Source: Pirellula sp. (GTDB lineage: Bacteria; Planctomycetota; Planctomycetia; Pirellulales; Pirellulaceae). Taken from it: a stretch of DNA of 64,000 nucleotides. The notes beneath the pieces were generated by a model. The model was not told the origin of the DNA. It made no database searches and saw nothing but the letters and a program-made list of their open reading frames with translations. Position numbers and translations under genes: made by a program. The stretch covers positions 1-64,000 of the forward strand of contig JAJTEK010000023.1 in NCBI GenBank assembly GCA_021299695.1, in the 5' to 3' direction. The first letter of the stretch is position 1. The number at the start of each line of letters is the position of its first letter. Positions 60,157 to 64,000 of this stretch are shown one piece after another.

Positions 60157-60864
60157 TTAGGCATCACCGCTTTGAGCATGGTTCGTGTGCGCCTCGAGCG
60201 AGGGGCCGTCCCAACGCTTCATCAGTTCGTGCGGAATTTTCAACTGATCCAAGACTCGAGCGACCACAAAATCGATCAGATCGACTGGAGTAGAGACCCC
60301 ATGGTACCATCCGGGCATGGCCGGCATGACAACCGCACCTGCTTGGGCCGCCCTGGTCATGTTTTCCAATTGGAAGACAGATAATGGGGTCTCTCGGGGC
60401 ACAAGCAGAAGTTTGCGATGCTCCTTGAGATGCACATCCGCGGCGCGTTGGATCAGGTTGTTTCCCGAGGCATGCACGACGCCCGAGAGGGTCGCCCCTG
60501 AACAAGGGCAGATCACCATCGCTTTGGTCAAAAAACTACCGCTTGCAATCGGGGTGAAGTAATTCCGATAATCGTGGTGGACGATCCGCTTGGAGGCTTC
60601 CTCGATCTGCTCGTTGGTCAGGGGTTTCCAAGCGTGCTTGGCAGGCTCTGGCCAGGAGTATTCCAATAGCCTTCGCACATTGTCGCGAGTAGGACCGAGT
60701 TCCACGCCGAGTTCTTGGGCGACGACCGCCGCGCCCGAGGGGCTCACAAGTAGGTGAATATGTTCACCTCGGATCGCAAGTTGCTGGAGGAGTCGCGCCG
60801 CGTAGGCAGCACCGCTTGCGCCGGTGATCGCAAGGACGATTGGGGGATCATTCGAAGAATTCAT
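60157..60864 (-). CDS. ubiX: UbiX-family flavin prenyltransferase
   Basis: This 235-residue protein has the UbiX pattern: 'VLAITGASGAAYAARLLQQL' for FMN binding, 'YFTPIASGSFLTKAMVICPCSGATLSGVVHASGNNLIQRAADVHLKEHRKLLLVPRETPLS' and 'ENMTRAAQAGAVVMPAMPGWYHG'. It makes prenylated FMN, the cofactor for UbiD-type decarboxylases. No UbiD gene is visible in the window. It sits in the menaquinone gene run with MqnE, which is consistent with the futalosine route needing a decarboxylation step. Confidence 0.93.
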   Translation of the reverse strand: MNSSNDPPIVLAITGASGAAYAARLLQQLAIRGEHIHLLVSPSGAAVVAQELGVELGPTRDNVRRLLEYSWPEPAKHAWKPLTNEQIEEASKRIVHHDYRNYFTPIASGSFLTKAMVICPCSGATLSGVVHASGNNLIQRAADVHLKEHRKLLLVPRETPLSVFQLENMTRAAQAGAVVMPAMPGWYHGVSTPVDLIDFVVARVLDQLKIPHELMKRWDGPSLEAHTNHAQSGDA

Positions 60865-60879
60865 GGTTTGCCGGGCGAA

Positions 60880-61623
60880 CTACTTTCGTCCGTAGTAGAG
60901 GGTCGTGACCCCAAAGGTCATTGGCACAAAGCGAACTTGCTCCAAGCCCACTTGCTTCATCAGGTCGGCCATGGCTTGGCCGCTGGGAAACTGAGAGACG
61001 CTCGCTGGTAGGTAAGCGTAGGCTTCCTTAGAGTTCTTGGCGATTCGATTGCCGATGCCCGGAAGGACCCTTCGGAAGTAGAAATTGTAGAGCTGTTTGA
61101 GCCCAAGCAGGGTCGGCTGGGAAAATTCCAGGACTGCGACGGTCCCTCCAGGGCGGCAAACACGGATCATCTCTTTGAGCCCTTCGAGGGTGTCGACAAC
61201 GTTCCTCAGGCCGAATGCGACGCTCACCGTTTGAAAGCGGTCGTTTTCGAAAGGCAGTCGGGTCGTATCGGCTTCGAGGAAGGCCAAAGGATGTTGGCCA
61301 AGTTGCATCCTATGCTGCTTTTCACGGGCGAAGTGGAGCATTTCTCCGCAAAAGTCGCTTCCGATCACCTGCGTTTTCCGATCGAGCCTTTTTGCAACCG
61401 CAAGGGCCAAATCTCCTGTCCCGGTACAGACGTCCAAAAAAGGATCCCCAGGCTTTGGATTCAGAAGATCCAAAGTCCGCCGTCGCCAATAGCGATCGAT
61501 GTTCAGCGATAGTAGGTGGTTGAGGAAGTCATACCGAGGGGCGATTTCGGCAAACATCCTCCGAACACGTTCGGTGGACTTGTCTACAGCGGGGCTCGGA
61601 GTCGAAGAGTCGATTGGGCTCAC
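60880..61623 (-). CDS. ubiE: Demethylmenaquinone methyltransferase (UbiE/MenG)
   Basis: A GTG at 61623 with AGGACG upstream gives 247 residues (MSPIDSSTPSPAVDKSTERV...). A TTG at 61686 would add 21 residues and is less likely. The signature 'RVRRMFAEIAPRYDFLNHLLSLNIDRYWRRRTL' is the classic UbiE entry, followed by the SAM loop 'FLDVCTGTGDLALAVAKRL' and 'SVAFGLRNV'. It performs the last C-methylation of menaquinone. An AATGCGG/CCGCATT hairpin lies in its leader (61643-61670). Confidence 0.95.
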   Translation of the reverse strand: MSPIDSSTPSPAVDKSTERVRRMFAEIAPRYDFLNHLLSLNIDRYWRRRTLDLLNPKPGDPFLDVCTGTGDLALAVAKRLDRKTQVIGSDFCGEMLHFAREKQHRMQLGQHPLAFLEADTTRLPFENDRFQTVSVAFGLRNVVDTLEGLKEMIRVCRPGGTVAVLEFSQPTLLGLKQLYNFYFRRVLPGIGNRIAKNSKEAYAYLPASVSQFPSGQAMADLMKQVGLEQVRFVPMTFGVTTLYYGRK

Positions 61624-61712
61624 AGATCGTTTCGTCCTGGGGAATGCGGGTTTTTCTCGATAACCGCATTTTGGAGGAGGATTCAACCTATGAGAAGCCC
61701 AGAAGTCGCCAA

Positions 61713-62123
61713 CTAATTTGCGGGCTTTGGTCGTATGGTCTCGCCACGGATGGGGCTAGTGCCTCCGGGGAATGATCCCGGGGGCAAGGAGGAACCCGAG
61801 GGAACCGAACCGCTCGGCAGCGTGGAGCCGATCGAAATCCCATCGACCGAACCCGACACGCTCGAGCTCATCGGGGTCTCGTAGGAACCGATCACGGTTT
61901 CACCGTACCCGCCGTAGTTCGCGCTACCAGCTTGACCGCAGCTTTGGCAACCGTCGGCCTGCCCTGCTTCACAGCCTGCATCGCATGGAGCTCCGATGTT
62001 CGATGCACCACCATGCAAACAGCTCTTGAAACTACCGAAGTTCGGCCTCCAGGAACCGCAGGTGTTGCAACCGGCGAATGCTAGTGCCAGAACGGACAAG
62101 GTCAGTATTGAACGCTTCATCAT
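61713..62123 (-). CDS. Small Cys-rich lipoprotein
   Basis: This 136-residue protein has a lipoprotein signal (MMKRSILTLSVLALAFAGC) with the lipobox LAFAGC. The mature part has eight more Cys within about 50 residues ('CNTCGS', 'CLHGG', 'CDAGC', 'CQSCG') and a Ser/Gly/Pro-rich second half. It is probably attached to the outer or cytoplasmic membrane. Metal or disulfide roles are guesses. It is divergent from the alpha/beta hydrolase gene, with 158 bases between them. Confidence 0.75.
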   Translation of the reverse strand: MMKRSILTLSVLALAFAGCNTCGSWRPNFGSFKSCLHGGASNIGAPCDAGCEAGQADGCQSCGQAGSANYGGYGETVIGSYETPMSSSVSGSVDGISIGSTLPSGSVPSGSSLPPGSFPGGTSPIRGETIRPKPAN

Positions 62124-62281
62124 CTTTCTCCTTGAGGAAATCGCAAAGGTTGCGGTCGAAAGATTTTTCGACGTGCAACTCTACGCCAATATTCCGAGGG
62201 TGCAAATCGACGCAAATAAATTTTCGACAATCTCGAAACTTTTTCTAACGCTCGCAATCCATTCAAGAGTTAAAGTTTCGC

Positions 62282-63625
62282 ATGAAGACCTCAAAAGCAT
62301 CCATCGTGCAATTTTCCATCCATGCGAAATCCGCTGCAGCCTCTTGGCCCAAGGATCGGTCTTGGACATCCGAAGTTCTCTGGCAGGGCTTGCACCTAGG
62401 CGTGCTGATTTTGGCGGTCCTCATCGGATGGCTGGTATCGCAGGATGCTAGCACCCGGGTTGAGTCGCATCGGGGTGCATCCTATCGGGTCGAACCCTAT
62501 GAGACCGATCGGATGGAGATAGATCCGATCAAGGACGCAAGAGCCTTTCGCTACATCGCCTTCGGGGGGCAGACCATCGAGGGTCCGGCCCATCAAGCCA
62601 GTTGCGATTGCGATGGCACCGGGGAGACAAACGCAAGCCGTCAGTCGCTCAATCCCTACAGCCCGTTGGACAGCGGTCTCTCAGAGGTTTGGGAGCTATC
62701 ATCGAGGCATCTTCCTGAGAAATTTCGCTGCATCGATCCGCATTCGCCAGGGCTCGACGCTTTGCGGCGCACCGAGACCGGATGGCAAAGCGATGATTTG
62801 GAAAATGCACTCGTCGATGATGGAAGGTTGACCATCGTCTACGTGCATGGGAATTTCATGGAACGCAACAATGCCCGCGAGCGAGCGCTGATCCTCAATC
62901 AATACCTTGCGCAACGCTCGCAGAGACCCTACCGGTTGCTGATGCTCTCTTGGCCTAGCACCCGAGAACCTCATCCCCTTCGCGATGTCTACGAGAACGC
63001 CGAGTCGGCCGAATGCCAAGCCTTGTTCGTCGGCTGGCTTTTGGAGCGGCTTAAGCACCATTCGGAGGTCAGTCTTCTGGGTTTTTCCTTTGGAGCCCGC
63101 GCTGTGACCGGCGGGCTGCATCTTGCTGCAGGTGGGACGATTCCAGGCTTCCAGTACCGATCGATCGACAGGCTTTGGCAAGAACACGGGGGGGCAGAAG
63201 GCTCGATCGAATCGGTGCCGAACGCCCCGAGGTATCGCGTCGCATTGGTGGCTCCGGCCGTGGATCGTAGTTGGTTAGCTCAAGGGGGCAAGCATTCCAA
63301 GGGAATGGAGACTGTCTCAGGACTGATTAACCTTTACAATTCGCGAGATCCGATCCTGCGACGATTTCGTTTTCTCGATCGCCTGAGTCGTCCGGTCGCA
63401 GCGGGGTTCGCAGGATTTGTCGGAGCCCAGGGCTTCGAGGGTATCGCCAATCCACGCTCGACCGAGCCACTCGAAACGTCCAAGAAAATCCGTCAATTCG
63501 ATTGTGGATCGGTCATTGGAACAACACACAGCGAACGGAGTTACTACGCTCAGTGTCCCTACTTTCACCTCGTCTTGGATCATCTCTTGGGGCAGGAGCC
63601 GAATGCAAAAGCCAACGTCGAGTGA
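62282..63625 (+). CDS. Membrane-anchored alpha/beta hydrolase
   Basis: This 447-residue protein has one N-terminal membrane helix near residues 37-54. The hydrolase domain has 'TIVYVHGNFMERNNARERALILNQYLAQ' (oxyanion His-Gly), the nucleophile elbow GFSFG near residue 265, and 'VALVAPAVD' with 'INLYNSRDPILRRFRF' as a probable acid site. This is the DUF900-like esterase/lipase pattern. The last 23 bases overlap the aminotransferase gene, so the two are probably one transcript. Confidence 0.78.
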   Translation: MKTSKASIVQFSIHAKSAAASWPKDRSWTSEVLWQGLHLGVLILAVLIGWLVSQDASTRVESHRGASYRVEPYETDRMEIDPIKDARAFRYIAFGGQTIEGPAHQASCDCDGTGETNASRQSLNPYSPLDSGLSEVWELSSRHLPEKFRCIDPHSPGLDALRRTETGWQSDDLENALVDDGRLTIVYVHGNFMERNNARERALILNQYLAQRSQRPYRLLMLSWPSTREPHPLRDVYENAESAECQALFVGWLLERLKHHSEVSLLGFSFGARAVTGGLHLAAGGTIPGFQYRSIDRLWQEHGGAEGSIESVPNAPRYRVALVAPAVDRSWLAQGGKHSKGMETVSGLINLYNSRDPILRRFRFLDRLSRPVAAGFAGFVGAQGFEGIANPRSTEPLETSKKIRQFDCGSVIGTTHSERSYYAQCPYFHLVLDHLLGQEPNAKANVE

Positions 63626-64000
63626 ACAATTCTTAACGAGCTTCGGGCTGCGTTGGGATACCCAGGCGCAAGGTTTCGAGCTTCTTGAGGCCTCCCGGCT
63701 ATCGCTCCCATTGAGTGATTTAGGTGCCATGCACGGAGCGATCCTCGTCGAGAGGATCCGAAGTTTCGGCCAGCAGTTGCTCGACCTTCAACCCCACTTG
63801 GCTCGACTTGGCCGTGGAATGGATTTGCTGGGCTTAGACTCAAACCTTTTTCTGCGGCAACTCGAAGCATCGATCGCCGAGATGCTGGCCAAGAGCCAAG
63901 CGTTGCTCAAGGACCAATCCGACGCTAGTCTCTGCGTGGTTGTTACCCCGGGGGATTTTTTTTCAGGCAAGCAGATCCATGGTCTTGTCCATTGGTTGCC
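63603..64000 (+). CDS. Class-IV aminotransferase family protein (partial, 3' end outside window)
   Basis: The frame is open from the ATG at 63603 to the window edge (132 residues visible). 'MHGAILVERIRSFGQQLLDLQPHLARLGRGMDLLGL' matches the N-terminal part of PLP fold type IV enzymes such as aminodeoxychorismate lyase or branched-chain/D-amino-acid aminotransferases, where a conserved start 'GdgvfEt.r' precedes 'L..Hl.Rl..sa..lg'. Residue identity of the catalytic Lys is beyond the window. It overlaps the preceding hydrolase gene by 23 bases. Confidence 0.78.
   Translation, partial: MQKPTSSEQFLTSFGLRWDTQAQGFELLEASRLSLPLSDLGAMHGAILVERIRSFGQQLLDLQPHLARLGRGMDLLGLDSNLFLRQLEASIAEMLAKSQALLKDQSDASLCVVVTPGDFFSGKQIHGLVHWL

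Overview
The window looks like chromosomal DNA of a planctomycete, most likely of the Pirellulaceae type. The signs are two copies of the planctomycete pair 'cytochrome-like PSCyt1/DUF1549/DUF1553 protein + DUF1501 protein', a five-gene DUF4159-MoxR-DUF58-BatA/VWA-DUF4175 cluster, a formaldehyde-activating-enzyme homologue, a menaquinone (futalosine-route) gene cluster, and frequent TTG and GTG starts. Genes are dense on both strands, mostly housekeeping and envelope functions. I see no insertion sequence, prophage or CRISPR array. Assignments come from reading the translations; no database search was run.

Layout. 1-7835 (minus): DUF4159, MoxR ATPase, DUF58, BatA/VWA and DUF4175 genes, the last running off the left edge. 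8121-12584 (plus): PSCyt1/DUF1549/DUF1553 protein with a golvesin-like insert, then DUF1501. 12577-14826 (minus): PAP2 phosphatase and xylulokinase. 14927-17997 (plus): a solute-binding-like lipoprotein and a TPR membrane protein. 18057-25000 (minus): Fae-like protein, sodium:solute symporter, RNase E/G, then a regulatory-type PTS (EI, HPr, EIIA) behind the hibernation factor gene hpf. 25401-29409 (plus): seven-EF-hand secreted protein, secreted alpha/beta hydrolase, DUF3253. 29563-31154 (minus): ilvC and ilvH. 31286-37365 (plus): rRNA-methyltransferase-like, DCC thiol oxidoreductase, RimI-like, NUDIX, SuhB-like, a tRNA-His remnant, a cupredoxin and a CoA-disulfide-reductase/rhodanese fusion. 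37462-47609 (minus): sialidase, a second MoxR/DUF58 pair, UxaA, a SelA-like protein lacking the PLP lysine, a duplicated ABC-2 permease, ferredoxin, biotin synthase. 48004-53045 (plus): sigma-70 factor, small membrane protein, clpX, a Pup-like small protein, and a Pup ligase/depupylase (PafA/Dop) homologue. 53095: tRNA-Gly. 53340-57927 (plus): a second, frameshift-split PSCyt1/DUF1549/DUF1553 gene with its DUF1501 partner. 57934-61623 (minus): mqnE, ubiA-, ubiX- and ubiE-type genes of menaquinone synthesis. 61713-64000: Cys-rich lipoprotein, alpha/beta hydrolase, and the start of a class-IV aminotransferase.

The most interesting locus is clpX - Pup-like - PafA/Dop-like (49833-53045). The last protein keeps the carboxylate-amine-ligase motifs of the pupylation enzymes but carries an extra, strongly hydrophobic block in its middle. 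The 76-residue protein just upstream is disordered-looking, ends in Gly-Glu, and sits 17 bases after clpX. This suggests a Pup-type tagging module tied to ClpXP and the membrane rather than to a proteasome. Other points worth checking are two enzyme homologues missing their catalytic residue (the SelA-like and Fae-like proteins), the tRNA-His 3' remnant that supplies the leader of the cupredoxin gene, and the split DUF1553 gene.
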